A stretch of DNA of 64,000 bases. It comes from Rhyzopertha dominica (taxonomy: Eukaryota > Arthropoda > Insecta > Coleoptera > Bostrichidae). Where the stretch lies: NCBI GenBank assembly GCA_025024175.1, contig QCXZ01000137.1, positions 2,480,001-2,544,000 on the forward strand. The letters run 5' to 3'. The position numbers and the translations under genes are program-made. Below the pieces are notes generated by a model. That model ran no database searches. It was not told the DNA's origin and saw only the letters and a program-made list of their open reading frames with translations. This document shows, one piece after another, positions 1 to 12,049 of this stretch. Every line of letters begins with the position of its first letter. The first letter of the stretch is position 1.

Positions 1-840
1 AAGCCATACGAGTGTAATCTACAAATCTGTTTCAGATACAAACTGCACAGTATCGATGAATTTTATAACAAACTCATCCGTCAAATCTAAAAAGTGTGAC
101 GAATTTTTCTCTCATTTTGATAATTAATTGTTATTTTGGGCTCTTTGGGGTACAGTGTCTTTTATTCCAAATGTATTGGATTACTCTGATGGCAGTGAGA
201 TAACAGTGTATATGTATGAGCCGACATCTAATAGTGCATGTGCCCTGCGTGTACCTTGTGTGTAATGTATTTGTTACATTATAATAGTATAATAGCTGCT
301 ACGTTACATATACCATTCATGTACCTTACATGTTGTATGTAAACATTGTGATATTATAGTGACATACATTTTATATGTATGACTATGCTGGCTGAAATGT
401 TTTTAGAAACAATATCTGTCACAAATAGTTGACAAAAATGTCAGAGGCTTCGTCTGTAGATGTTTAAAACCTATTGTGACTAACCATTGTACAAATGTTG
501 TTCCTGGTTAGGACATAGAAATAAGCGTTTACGCGAGAGCCTTAAAAGGTAAGATTTTAATACTAATTAAAAATTAAAAATAACTAACAATTTTAAGGCA
601 AAGATCTAAAGATTCTCGATTGCGAGCAACTAATGTCAGATTGGTTACGTCTTAATGGATCAAGATTAAAACGCAAAAAGTGAGGGGTTTCATGCTTTTT
701 TAATATAATTTTACACAAACATAATCATTGTATGCTGTTTGTTATTTTTTCTTACTTGTACAGACTCTAGGGTGTTACAGTGTGCATGGGCAACCTTTCT
801 TAAGGACATACAAAAAAACCGCTGCAAATTGAATCAATAA
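1..840. other. AT-rich intergenic sequence, no gene seen
   Basis: I see no reading frame with family resemblance here. The stretch around 200-400 has many TACATGT/ACATATA-like words that recur around 2010-2430, so both may be parts of one old repeat, but I could not define its ends. Confidence 0.5.
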
Positions 841-1699
841 TACTTCCACATCCAATTGTCAAAATGACATTTACGTTTTTATTTCTTATACTGTACGATT
901 ATTAATCAGATTTTGAGCATTTTGTCTCTCAACACATTTTTTCCCCGTGATATTAGCAAAAATATATAAATTTTAAAATAGGTTTTTTTCAAATAACTCT
1001 AAAATTATTAACTTAACAAAAAAAATTACAAGAGTGCTTTCTTATCAGAAATTTGATTTTCTATATAATACCAAAATTTAAAAAAAATCGTACGAGCAGG
1101 GACCAAAATAGGTTTTTTGGAAATATTTCGAAAATGTCAAAATTTTGAATAAATTTTCTAAGACACTTTTTGAAAGAAATTTTATTTCCTATCTGATGGC
1201 ATTTTCATTTTTTTGAATATATTAAATATATTTGGAGATATTTAGGAAAAACCGTTTTCTTTAAGAGACGATTTTTTGCTAATATCTTCTAAACAGTTTG
1301 CTGCACCGAAAATTTATAAGAACCAATAATACTCGCAGTTATACTACTAATCACATACTAGAACGAAAGAAATATAAAAAAATAAAAATTTGCAAAAAGG
1401 GTATTTACCCCCCAATTTCGCCCACTTCCCGATATCCTACTTACCCCACAAACAATAGGTCGCTTTGGGTAGTACAGATTTATACGTTTGCCAAATTTCA
1501 AGTTCATATATTAAGTCTTTCGAAAGTTATCGTGTATACAAACAAAACCTCAGACACCCAGACGCACAGACAAGAAATTTGTTTTTGCTCAAATTTTGGT
1601 TTTTTGTGTTTTCGACCATTTTAAAGCGAATGAGCAAATAAAAATTTTTGAAAATTTTTTTCGCGATACAATACTTTCCATCCGTTGGATGTGGAAGTA
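841..1699. mobile_element. Non-autonomous element with short terminal inverted repeats
   Basis: The sequence TACTTCCACATCCAAT at 841-856 is matched as an inverted copy at 1684-1699 (15 of 16 bases). The interior is extremely AT-rich, has two loosely similar blocks (about 980-1130 and 1105-1290), and carries no convincing protein; the 108-residue plus-strand frame at 1298 looks like chance. A clear target-site duplication was not found, so the class of element is unknown. Confidence 0.4.
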
Positions 1700-3201
1700 A
1701 TTAACCTTTGGCTTAAATCCTTTCAAAGATGTGTTCGTCATACCGTGTGTCATGAAGGAAAAAATATAGAAGGTTACTTTTGTATAGATATCCCATATGC
1801 CCATAAGAGATTATGCACATTCTCCTAAATTACTGATGTGTTGTACATCTGTTAAACTTATGGTCTCGTGTGTTTTAGAGACTGCCCATCAAAGGATAAG
1901 GAAACGGGCAAGGATATTTCTGAAGATATATCTTTTAATATGTAATCATCTCGAATAAATTTTATTTCAGTGAAAGGACTTTTTCATTTAGGGAACATCC
2001 GGACGTTATCAAAAAGATGCATGTACAACACATCTGGATTGCATATAAATCACATATAAATGAAACTATATGTACTCTGCAACATATAAAAGGTACATGT
2101 CTAAACTATAGATGTTCCTTATATGTAACATATAAAACGTAGTGACATTACGTATTAATGATATGAAATATATGTACCGTATTGGTATCACACCTGTACC
2201 ATAAACAGAGCAGCTACATCGCTACAACATATAAAAATTACGTGGCTGCTATGTAGCTTTTTTATATAACATACGAGATATCGTAGATATTGCAGATAAC
2301 ACAAGTTTGAGCCGGCGCGCGTTTTTCAGTACATGTGCTTCACATGTATTATACATGTTACATATCAAACGTTGTTTAAGTAAGTGGAGTTATGTAATAG
2401 TTACCTAAACTATATATAACTATATATAACTTTGTTGTCTGGGATAAGTAACAACATTCGAGAAAACTAGATCGAGAAGCCGGTATTAGTATTTAGGGCA
2501 TAACTATAATGTGAAAAAGGGGCAAAATTATTGAGGATCGCGTTAAAAGTATTTACAACATATGCAGCAAACCTAAGGATGAGGGTGGGCTTAACTCTTG
2601 TGCAGTTTTTTTGGGGTTTTTGATTACTAAAATTAGGGTAATCCTCTAAATTGCACTTTTACTTCTAGTATAGAGCAGAAAACGTCAGATTTTTTTAGTA
2701 TTACGAAACCTCATCCTGCCTGTATATCTTGTACAGACCTCCTCTGCCTCTATAAGAACAGAAAAGGCGTGTAGGCCATCCAGATTCCTTCCGGCAACCT
2801 CCAAACGTCAGCTGCGAATCGCTGTCGCGTCCGCACCGTCAAATCACTAATTTGTTTACATCCCCGGTCGTTAGCGTACCGTTCTGTTCGCCTTGCATCC
2901 TAGCCGGAAATTTCGAGGAAAACTCGCCGAATTCGGTCACACGAGCACGCACCGTCACTGATTTTTGCGTAATGGGAACATCCGCAGTTCTAAACGTATC
3001 TTCCTCGACGCCCTGCCGTTGTGCACGGTAGGCCTAATCGCACTGATCGTAAATAAGGCTTAGTGGAGCGGCCAAATTGCACTTCATGGTCTTTGGAGGG
3101 ACTGTGGATGCTAACGAAGAAATTGCTCGCGCAGATTGATGGAGGACCGTTGCTAATTTTGATGAAGATACGTCTGTAGTGCATCAATACTGAAGCACAT
3201 A
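1700..3201. other. Intergenic; old repeat and a GC-richer patch
   Basis: Positions 2010-2430 hold a repeat rich in ACATATAA and TACATGT words. From about 2720 to 3200 base composition becomes clearly more GC-rich than the surroundings. Minus-strand frames there are open for 40-80 residues but broken and unrecognised. It may be a decayed exon or the debris of another element. The mariner-like element at 3202 is inserted at its edge. Confidence 0.35.
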
Positions 3202-5389
3202 CCAGGTGATTTTTTGAAAACTCCACACCTTAAATAACTTTAAATAGAGGAAAAATTTAAAATTTTGCAAAAACAAGTAAACTTTTGTTTGCAGGGGGAC
3301 AACTTTTGAGATAAGTTTTTAATGGATAGCGCTTACCCTCTTAGCGGGGTAGATACTCCTTTAAAAATTTTAAATGAAACTACCCATCTTACGATACATC
3401 ATTTAAAAGCTTATTACACAAGGAGTCTTGCCATGTCTGCCCCATTGACGGGGTAGTGGGTCAAAAAGTGCATTGTAGCAAGTGGCTTATAAAATGGAAT
3501 ATTTTGGACTTTTTTTTATTTTATTTATTGTCTTGCAGTTACTTAAAATTTTCTTTCGACATTACTTGATATTGCAACTCGACAGTTTATACTGAATTGG
3601 CTAAATAATTATCTACTTTGTGTTTCCAATTTTTTGTTTCAACTTTTTGACTACTTCTTTGGCACGACCATCTTTTTGTTCACATTCCTTTTTATAAATC
3701 GCGTGAAATTTTAAAGTGAGAGTCCAAGTGATAATGGTTTATTCAACTGCCGAAAGGGTAGAAATAATTTTTATTTACGGTTCTGAGCATAGCTGTGCTC
3801 GTGCGTCAGCAAGGGTGTTTAACGAACGGCACCCCGATAAAAATGTTGACGCTAGGTACATTCTCGATCTCGTGCAGAAATTTCAAGACACTGGATCTGT
3901 AATAAACAAAAAAAGGGCAGGGAATAGAGTCGTTGATGAAATGGCCCAACTTGAAGTACTTGGTCATTTTGCAATGGATCCAACTAGCTCTTTGCGTGAC
4001 ATTTCTACAGCCACTGGACTTTCTTATTCATCTGTAAGGAAAGTTACAAAACTGCACAAATTCCATCCCTATAAGATGAAAACTCGGCGAAGATGACTTC
4101 GATAGAAGACTGCAATTTTGCGAAATTATGACAGAAAAGATTATAGTAAATCCAAATCTAATAAAAAATATCTGCTTCAGTGATGAATGCAATTTTTTGA
4201 ACGGCTCTGTAAATAAACATAACGTCAGGTACTGGAGTGACGAAAATCCTTATATTTTTCGAGCAGGTCATACACAAGTTCCTCAGAAGCTGAACGTCTG
4301 GGCTGGAATACTTGGCAACGCAATTGTAGGTCCAATTTTCATTGATGGGACGCTAAATGGGGGAATGTATTTAGAATTACTTGATAACGTTATTGATCCT
4401 TTAATCACAGAGCAATTAGAAAACCAACGTGACCCTGAAGGAAATCCAATGTTGGATGAATACGAATTGTTTTACCAACATGATGGAGCCCCGCCGCATT
4501 ACGCCATTAATGTGCGAAATTGGTTAAATATTGATTTCCTCTTCACTGGATTGGTAGGCGTGGAACAATTCAATGCCCGCCACGATCACCCGATTTGACT
4601 GCTTTAGATTTCTTTCTATGGGGTCATTTAAAATCTGTGGTTTACAAAACACAACCTACTAGCCTGGACGATCTGCGAGAAAGAATTATTAACGAGTGCA
4701 GGAGGATTCCACCTGAAACTTTCCGAAAAGTGCAGCAGGAGTTCGAGAACCGTCTGTATTATTGTATGGAAAGAGGTGGTGCACATTTTGAGAATCTTTT
4801 GTAAGGTTTGAATTACTATGGTTTTGTTCACACTGTTTTTGGAGTTACAAATAAATAATTTTTCTTTTTCGTGGACATGGACTTTCTAAAAAATTACATG
4901 ATAAATACTTTAATGTTAATAATAATGTTAAAAGAAAATTTTCANTATTCTGGGAGTTNTTTTTTAAGTGTCGTATTTTTTACAAGTTGTTTGTTTAAAT
5001 TTTGGGTTCTCGTAAGGACAAATTTTATTTCCGCTCTAAAATAAAATACATTTTGTTGACAAGAGTCCAAAATATTCAATTTAATAAGCAACCTGTTTCG
5101 TAGGCACTATTAATCTATTACCCCGTCAATAAGTTAAACGTGGTAAAACTAATTATATGGCCAGACTCTTTGTGAAATAAGCTTTCAAATGATGTATCAC
5201 AAGATGGATAGTTCCATTTAAAATTTTTAAAGGGGTGTCTACCCTGCTCAGAGAGTAAGCGCTATCCATTAAAAACTTATCTCAAAAGTTGTCCCCCTGC
5301 AAACAAAAGTTTACCTGTTTTTGCAAATTTTTAAATTTTTGCTATATTTAAAGTTATTTAAGGTGTGAAGTTTTCAAAAAATCACCCTG
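3202..5389 (+). mobile_element. Mariner-like DNA transposon with very long inverted ends
   Basis: The element is bounded by TA dinucleotides (3200-3201 and 5390-5391), the target duplication expected of Tc1/mariner elements. Its ends are near-identical inverted repeats, starting CCAGGTGATTTTTTG on the left and CAGGGTGATTTTTTG on the right (read inward). Similarity runs inward for about 230 bp almost unbroken, and again to about 3510 and 5060, where GTCCAAAATATTC recurs. Such 200-300 bp ends are much longer than the ~30 bp of classic mariner. The interior holds a frameshifted transposase, so the copy is inactive. Two ambiguous bases lie near 4945 and 4959. Confidence 0.9.
3734..4804 (+). pseudogene. 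Mariner-like transposase, frameshifted
   Basis: The reading frame starts [12 protein letters not shown] and has an N-terminal helix-turn-helix of the type common in arthropod mariner-like transposases. It is followed by a DDE catalytic domain: FSDECNF holds the first Asp, YQHDGAPPHY the second, and DLTALDFFLWGHLKS the third. The frame is broken twice, near 4080-4128 and near 4545-4598, so three blocks (to 4096, 4128-4598, 4595-4804) must be joined to see the whole protein. The C-terminal block ends with the typical ERGGAHFENLL. It lies centrally in the 3202-5389 element, on its plus strand. Confidence 0.88.
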
Positions 5390-5870
5390 TATGTTTGCCT
5401 AAGCAGTCCCATTTCAAAATACGTGCATTCAAAAGTACAATTTTTTCTACCAATAGGCGTCGCTTCTTTGCTAATTCAAACATTAAGTTTTCATTTGGCA
5501 TGCGTAAGAATAAATCTGCATACTATTTCTTTTTGTTATATACGCAAGATGTTCCAAACGTAATGGGCCAGACTACAGCAGGTGGTAGATTAGCTCATTA
5601 CCAGCTGAAATAACCAGATAATTCATCATCCAATTGTTTATGGTTTAAACAGTGACTTTTACAAACTGTGGAAGCATCTATTCAACATAAATTATCAGTA
5701 TATCAGTATTAGACATCTTTATTTATACAAGGTATCCAGAAATAATGAGAATGGGGATGATTCTACTCGAAAAGCTAATGCCACAAGTTTCTATACCATT
5801 TTTGTCAAAATTCAAAAGTTACAAAGATATAAGGTGTCAAAAGTATTTTTTTCGATTATTTTTTTGTATG
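5390..5870. other. Intergenic, nothing recognised
   Basis: Sequence between the mariner-like element and the LINE remnant. The 82-residue plus-strand frame at 5365 starts inside the transposon end and shows no family features. Confidence 0.5.
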
Positions 5871-5909
<39 letters not shown>

Positions 5910-7260
5910 CGACTTTATTAGGCACAGTAGGTTAAATACAATCAAAACTATTATTTTGAACGTAATAGAAAGAAGAAAAGATAAATATAAAATATATATA
6001 CTGTATTAACCTACCCAATTATACAAACCAAACAAAAATCTTTTTTTGTAAACTAGAAAGCATGGCGAAGTCTAGCAAAATGCTATTCTACTTAACCACG
6101 CACCCCAAGCTATAAGAGGGCGTGAATGCTGAAAGAGGAAAAGAAATCAACAAATGCAAAAAAACACAATGAAAAAAGGCTTAGAAGGAAGAGAAAGACC
6201 GGTTGACAAGCAGATTTCATCTAGTTTGAGTAACAAAAAGGTACTCCTTCAATTTATATTTAAACTTATTAATATTATACAGTCTGAAGTGACGTGGTAA
6301 GGCATTGTACAATTTAGCAGCATTGAAAGAGAAACCTCTGCGAAACAGAGCTGTACGGTGGTGGGGCACAACAAAACTGTCCCTAAATAGAGTGTTTCTA
6401 GAGTTTAGAATATCTGCGTGATATGTTAATCGACCTTTCAAGCTAGATTTAGGAGATGGAATGCTAAGTATTTTATCAACTAAACAGTTAAGATGACACT
6501 CCTTACGACTATCCATGTTCAACCAATTTATAAACGACGTGATATGATCACATCTACGCAAACCATAGACATATCGGCAACATGCATTCTGTACTTTCTG
6601 CACACGACTTTTCTCGTTGGCATCCAAACAAAACCCCTAAATGAAGTCACAATAGTTAAAACGCGATAATACGACACTTTCACATAATTGTTTCCTTAGC
6701 AAGAAATTTAAAAAATATCTACTCGAATATAACAATTTTAAAGCAGAGAATGCCCGTTGTATTAGCTTTGTGACTGAGGATCTTCTCCCTCTCGGTTTCC
6801 ATTTTCCTGCAGATCTCTGCCAGGCACAGAACCAACTTCCCCTTCCGTTTGACGTCCTCCAGGTCGTTTATGGTCATCCTTCCTCGGGACGAGATGAAGG
6901 CCAGGTTCTCGTAGTCGGTCTTGATGTCCCTCTCCAGGGCGTTCTTCATTCTGAAGAAGCACTCGGCGAAGAAAACCCGTTCCGCTTCTAGGTCTTCCAG
7001 TACCATTCATCAGCATATGTTTGAATCCTACACCTACTCACAGATTTAATTATATTAGCAGTATATATAATAAACAATAATGGGCCTAGGATTGACCCCT
7101 GACGAACTCCAGTTAATATGTTTGAAGTATTGCAATAACGGTTACTGGAAAATATTTTTTGACATCTATTGCTCAGATAAGATGACACCAAAGAAACTGA
7201 CTTTAAATATATTATACTCTTTTTTAACACCCACTATATATATTTTTCTGTTTTTTTTTT
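5871..7260 (-). mobile_element. LINE retrotransposon remnant (3' part of ORF2)
   Basis: Read on the minus strand, 7230-7008 encodes a reverse-transcriptase core with GVRQGSILGPLLF and then the YAD of the catalytic YADD box. From 6627 to 6217 comes the C-terminal region with QKVQNACCRYVYGLRR and the typical FRRGFSFNAAKLYNALP end. The 3' end is a (TAA)n/(TTA)n run at 5871-5907, as in CR1/Jockey-like LINEs. The element is broken exactly after YAD by the DRC2 exon copy at 6773-7005. The same LINE type occurs at 8425-10183, which carries QKVQNNCCRFIFGLKK. It lies just downstream of the DRC2 copy A gene. Confidence 0.8.
6773..7005 (-). repeat. Captured copy of a DRC2-A exon segment
   Basis: These 233 bases match 7677-7909 inside exon 3 of the DRC2-A gene, in the same orientation, with about five differences by my count (~98% identity). 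Three of the differences cluster near 6831-6839. Flanking bases do not match: the right edge joins directly to LINE sequence coding for the RT YAD motif and the left edge to the LINE sequence upstream of its C-terminal domain. It encodes about 77 residues of the coiled coil, but has no start, stop or splice signals of its own and is not expected to be functional. Confidence 0.9.
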
Positions 7261-7367
7261 TAATAATCACACAAAAGTTAGTTTAAACACAACCCATCAA
7301 GTGAAAGACTGCATATCCTGAAAAAACTTGTGTAATATACGTGTATACAAAAACAATAAAAATATTT

Positions 7368-10300
7368 TTAAGTCTTCATCGAGCTTGGTAAATACTTTTC
7401 GATAAAATAATCGGTGAGATTCACCACATGAAGAGGAGTCTTGACGTGAATCGGCGGCAAAACGGGACAGTCCAGGCACTGGCAGAACCTGTATATCCTT
7501 CTCTTCAGCTTTTTGTGCTCCTTCTTCAAAAACTCCCTTTCTTCGTTCATCGAGTACCTGAAAGCATTCGCCTGCGCCACCTTGCACCAGAACAGGTACA
7601 GCTCATCGTTTTGCGCTTCGCCCTGGAACTCCAAGATACTTCTTCCCAGCTGCTTGAACGGTGGAGGAATCGGGTAACTGAGGATCTTCTCCCTCTCGGT
7701 TTCCATTTTCCTGCAGATCTCTGCCAGGCACAGAATCCACTTTCCCTTCCGTTTGACGTCCTCCAGATCGTTTATGGTCATCCTTCCTCGGGACGAGATG
7801 AAGGCCAGGTTCTCGTAGTCGGTCTTGATGTCCCTCTCCAGGGCGTTCTTCATTCTGAAGAAGCACTCGGCGAAGAAGACCCGTTCCGCTTCTAGGTCTT
7901 CCAGTACCACGCCGTTTGTGCGGAGAACGTCCGCATAGCGCTGCCTCAGGACTTTGATGAGCTCGTAGGAGTTCTTGATTTTGTGCAGCTGGTCGGCGAT
8001 GACCTTCTGGTAACCGTCGTCTTGCTCGCGTAATTCTTGGTAGGCGTGTCGTCTACCCTCGGTGCGAGACTGGTAATCACTGATGAAGTTTTCTGCGAAA
8101 TAAATGAAGCTTTAGGTTGCGTGACAGTTTGGTATAAATTTTAATACTCGTAGGTTCTTTATATAATGAGGGCTTCGGTCGCAATAAATAACAAGTCCTT
8201 TTATCTATATGCCAAGCTTTCGGAAGTGTTCGACTCCTCATTCAGATACTAAAATCTTTTATTTACTTTACATACAAAACCACATGTAACACTTACTGTG
8301 ATGGATTATTTAAGGGGGCTTAACAGGTTCACAGAAATCAACCAGAGAGTAACAGGAAACCAACAAATTAATTATAACATTAAGGGAAATTACATTTAAA
8401 AAATAATAAGATAATTATGCTAAATTGACAAAACATACAAATAATAGGTATAACTTTATGAATTTCGATGACATGAAGCTTGAAAGCAGGTACAATGACG
8501 GTGATTATGAAACACTTCTTTTATTTATACTATTTGTCTGTTTATTAATATGTACCATTTCCAGAAACAGTCGTTTTTTCAAATTTTTCAAAAAATTTAT
8601 TTATGCTGATTTCTATGCTGACTTAATACAGCTGAAGTGGGACACAATACTATACATATCCGATATAAATGATAAAATAAGGTTTCTTAATTCCTACATT
8701 CTGCAATTGTTTGATAAACATCCACCAGTTAAAACTGCTTACATCTCCAAGCCATATNTACCTTGGCTTACTTCAACAATTAAGATCATGAACGTAATAA
8801 GTCACTAAGTAAGTACAAACGAACGGGAAAATTGCCCTGTTATTTACAACTATGTTGCTCACTATATCAATTGTTGTTTCGAGTACAGTTATTATCCCGA
8901 TGAGTGGAAGCTCGCTTTAATACGACCTTTGCCTAAAACTGATGAAATTAAATCTGTATCCGATTTGAGACCAATCAGCATCTTCATAAACAAATATATG
9001 ATTATGTTTGTGAAGCTAAAATCATACCCGTAAACCAGTCAGGTTTTCGTACTCATTACAGTACAACAACTTCGTTGACTGATTTGGTGGACGAGTGCAT
9101 TGGATCCCTCGATGCTGGCAGGGCAGGTCTTTTGGTCTCATGGGATTTTTCGACCGCTTTTGATATACTGGATCATGTGTTGCTTTGTAGTAAATTGACT
9201 TACTACGGTTTTGATGAGCTTTCTGTTAATTTCTTCCGATCTTATTTGCTCAATAAGTACCAGAGAGTCTTGCTGACTTGCGAAATGTCTGATGTCGGCA
9301 GAGCGACGTCGGGAGTCTCTCAAGGATCTATCATGAGACCAATTTTGTTTTTAATTTACACCGCTGATTTACTCTCGAAGTTGCATGGCATTCGCTGACG
9401 ATACTTGCCTTTTACACCATTTCAACCCACAGAACATAGAAAGGGCATGCTTAGAAATGAATGAGGACCTAGGCAACATTAGTGAATGTTCTAGTAACAT
9501 TAACTTAAAGTTTAACAGCAATAAGTGTTCTGTAGTATACGTCGCGTCGAAATCGTCACAAAAATGTTTGGGAATGATGATATTAAAGAAACATGTTTAA
9601 ACTTAGAAACATATTATGCGAATCTGTGGTAATCCCTGACTTACTTTATTGTTTTATGGTATATGTTCTTGTCTTGATGGCGTTAATAAATACAAGCTTC
9701 AGAAGGTGCAGAATAACTGCTGCAGATTCATATTTGGGTTAAAGAAGTATGCTCATATCAGTAAGTCCATACAGCAACTTAAATGGTTAAAAATTGATCA
9801 ATTTTTTCATTACCACCTTGCAACTTTCTTGTTTTGTGTCTTTCGATCCTCTCCGCCAAAATACTTGCGTGATAAGTTTCATAGTCATCGCAGCTTGCAT
9901 TGCACTGATTTATCTCTTAGATATGTCCACCATTTATCAATGCCTAGCTTCCGAACATCCTTATAAACGCGGTCTTTTATTTATAATGCTATAAAATGTT
10001 ATGATTGTATAGGTTAAGTCATTAGCTCGTAATTATAGTCAAAGCATGATACTATAGTTGTCTATTTTTTTAATTTGTTTACTTCTCATAGTGAACTAAG
10101 TTTATATTTTATTTTGGGTTGAGTGGAATAGATACGCTAGACTTCGCCCAATAGTATGTTCAAATAAAGTCCTATTATTATTATCTAAAATTGTGGGATC
10201 TTTAATTTATAGTCAAAATCGAAACAATAATTAAAAATTACCGATGTTTTTCCGTTTATAACGTCTCTTTTGTGTTCTTTTATCCTCTGATTCAAATGTC

Positions 10301-11564
10301 TACAAGTCTGCCCAACACAAACAGTTAGCTTCTCTTCTAATACCTTAAATTTGTCNTGTTGATGCGAGGGAGCCAAATCGTCGGCATAGTTAAATTTTTT
10401 GCTTCTAGTTAATGGCAATTCACTTGTTTATAAACAACAGGAAGGATGTCTTCAATGAGTGGTGACATTCGATTGTAAGCCAATCTCTCCAAAAGTTTGA
10501 AGACGAAAACTCGGAAAGACATTCACAGGTTTTCCCGGCTTAAAACAACGATGACTTTTACCTTTTAAATTTACTATCAATGTGAACGGTCGAAAGTTGA
10601 AGAGATTCTACTAAAAACTAACAGTAAATAAGTAAGAATTTAGGATGGCAATGCCATCTGTCAGCATTACACTGACATGATGACGAAGCCACCTAGCTGC
10701 CTTAAGGGGTACTACTTCCTAAAGGAAGTGACCTGTAGCCTGACAAATTGACATGCAACTGCATACTTCAGTTTGACAGCAGGCCCCCACGGCCTTTACA
10801 ATCAATGAGTAGATACTTTCAAACTTTCTGACACCTTTTATGCAAAAAAATGCTTCGTACCAGTTTCATCCCACAAATGGAGCAACTTATCCTCTAGACC
10901 TTGCTTCATATTCTGTATAATCATGTTGCATTTGGTATCCTCTTCATCTATCCTGGACAGCAAATCGCCCCTGACCTTCTTCTCCTGGTTCTTCCTCGCC
11001 ATCTCCAAGCCATACAGCATGACCTTCAGGTATTGCTGACCGTCTGCTGCCGTGGCTTCGATGGACGCCGCTTCCTCCTCGGACTCCCGGATCAGATCGG
11101 CCACGAGCCTCTTTGCTTCTCCTTTAAATTCTTCGACCTGGTCCTTGAACATCTGTATCAGCCTGTCGACGTTCTCCACGTGGTTCCTAAGATTCATCAT
11201 GTATTGCTCTTCCGAGTCGCGGATCTCGTCCATCAACAACGATATGGTGAAGTCTTTGGCGTCGATGGCGCGTTCAAAATTGTGCCACGCGTAGACGAGG
11301 TCCTCCTTCATCCTTAGCGGTAAATTAACCTCTTAGATGGTGAATTGTTTTATCGTGTACTGACCTGGGCACGGCTATTTTCAGCAGCATCTCCCTCCAG
11401 CTCTTCTCGTGTCGCTTTATCGTCAAGTTTCCGTACTTAACTTCCCTTTCGAGGTGGTCGACCTTCTGTTGGCGTTTCTTGAGGGCAGCGAGGCGTTTCT
11501 TCTCCGCTTTCTTTTGGCGCCTGAGCTCCTTCCGCTCCTCCGGGGTTAGTTTCGGTTTTGGCAT
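7368..11564 (-). CDS. DRC2: Dynein regulatory complex subunit 2-like, copy A
   Basis: Three exons read on the minus strand: 11564-11365, 11312-10861 and 8092-7368, with introns of 52 bp and 2.77 kb. Reading phases join perfectly and give 458 residues (human CCDC65 is 484). The protein starts MPKPKLTPEERKEL, has a Lys/Arg-rich head, a central coiled coil, and the family signature LAEICRKMETEREKIL followed by FWCKVAQANAF. It ends with a cysteine motif, CQCLDC, and NLTDYF. DRC2 pairs with DRC1 at the base of the nexin-dynein regulatory complex on axonemal doublet microtubules, where it sets the 96-nm repeat and beat regulation. In insects the main motile axoneme is the sperm tail, so testis expression is likely. 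Two paralogues follow at 16.1 and 20.0 kb; a hAT-like insertion lies 213 bp upstream of the start codon. Confidence 0.85.
8425..10183 (+). mobile_element. LINE retrotransposon remnant in DRC2-A intron 2
   Basis: Plus-strand fragments, in order: endonuclease-RT linker with FDKHPPVKTAYISKPY (about 8610-8790); RT core with DFSTAFDILDHVLLCSKL and GVSQGSIMRPILFLIYTAD (9075-9398); the catalytic FADDT (about 9388-9402); and the C-terminal QKVQNNCCRFIFGLKK region (9649-9966). Several frameshifts and stops separate the pieces. The 3' end is AATAAAGTCC followed by a short TTA repeat. It is related to the LINE at 5871-7260 but is inserted in the opposite direction, antisense to the DRC2-A gene. Confidence 0.82.
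10185..10540 (-). mobile_element. Mosaic of GIY-YIG retroelement and RT fragments
   Basis: On the minus strand, 10520-10425 reads as a broken RT segment, FKLLERLAYNRMSPLIEDIL, typical of non-LTR elements. Further on, to 10185, comes CVGQTCRHLNQRIKEHKRD, which resembles the GIY-YIG endonuclease of Penelope-like elements. A matching Penelope-type 3' sequence (AAGCTTTCGGAAGTGTTCG) lies at about 8213-8231, so the LINE at 8425-10183 may have split this element. All parts are decayed. Confidence 0.55.
10633..10755 (+). repeat. MITE copy 1 (truncated)
   Basis: This sequence matches the full MITE at 14576-14719 over nearly its entire length, including TAAGAATTTAGGATGGCAAT at the left end and the internal palindrome TACTTCCTAAAGGAAGT. 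The right inverted end is missing or diverged after 10750. It lies in intron 2 of DRC2-A. Confidence 0.8.
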
Positions 11565-11776
11565 TTTTATCGAACGACAATTGTTGCGGAAATTGAGTTG
11601 ATTAGAAGAAAAAGTGGGAATGGCTAGACAACATTTACACAAAAATGGCAGGTGATATTGACAGGCTTGATTTCTATCAATTAAGCTTTTTAAGATTACG
11701 TCATCCAATATGGCATCCAGGGGGCAAAAAGCGCACGCATGGGACGCGCCTGCGAAACCCTGGAAACGGTGGCTGA

Positions 11777-12049
11777 TAGAGTTGGGTCCTTCATAACCAA
11801 GTCGTTCAAATTGAATGACTCGTGCCTTGATTTGGCTCACAGCTAATGAATCAGCGTCGTTCGTGGGTCGTACATGGTTCACGGCTGACGACAGCACACG
11901 ACGAGAACACAGCATGACAGCATATTTATATGCTGTGGCGAGACAGAAGACACCGCTGTCACTTTCAATTCACGATCCATATGAACGACTTGAATGATTC
12001 GAATCTACGCGATTGAACGATTTGAAATGAATCGAATGTCCCAGCTCTA
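11777..12049. mobile_element. hAT-like MITE upstream of DRC2-A
   Basis: The ends are TAGAGTTGGG (11777-11786) and CCCAGCTCTA (12040-12049), which fit the TAGAGxTGGG ends of hAT elements. They continue inward as imperfect inverted repeats (GTCGTTCAAATTGAATGA against the complement of 11982-12000). The flanks GTGGCTGA (11769-11776) and GTGACTGA (12050-12057) form an 8-bp target duplication with one mismatch, the length produced by hAT transposases. No transposase is encoded in the 273 bp. It sits in the 5' flank of DRC2-A and may affect its promoter. Confidence 0.85.

Noticed and set aside
1298..1624. 108-residue plus-strand frame
   Set aside because: Compositionally biased, inside a non-coding repeat, no family features.
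5871..5907. (TAA)n run as a possible CRISPR-like or regulatory repeat
   Set aside because: Simple 3' tail of the LINE at 5871-7260.
7428..7895. 155-residue plus-strand frame opposite DRC2-A exon 3
   Set aside because: Antisense shadow; part of it recurs at 6770 only because the exon segment was duplicated.
10901..11317. 138-residue plus-strand frame opposite DRC2-A exon 2
   Set aside because: Antisense of a coding exon whose phases join correctly on the minus strand.
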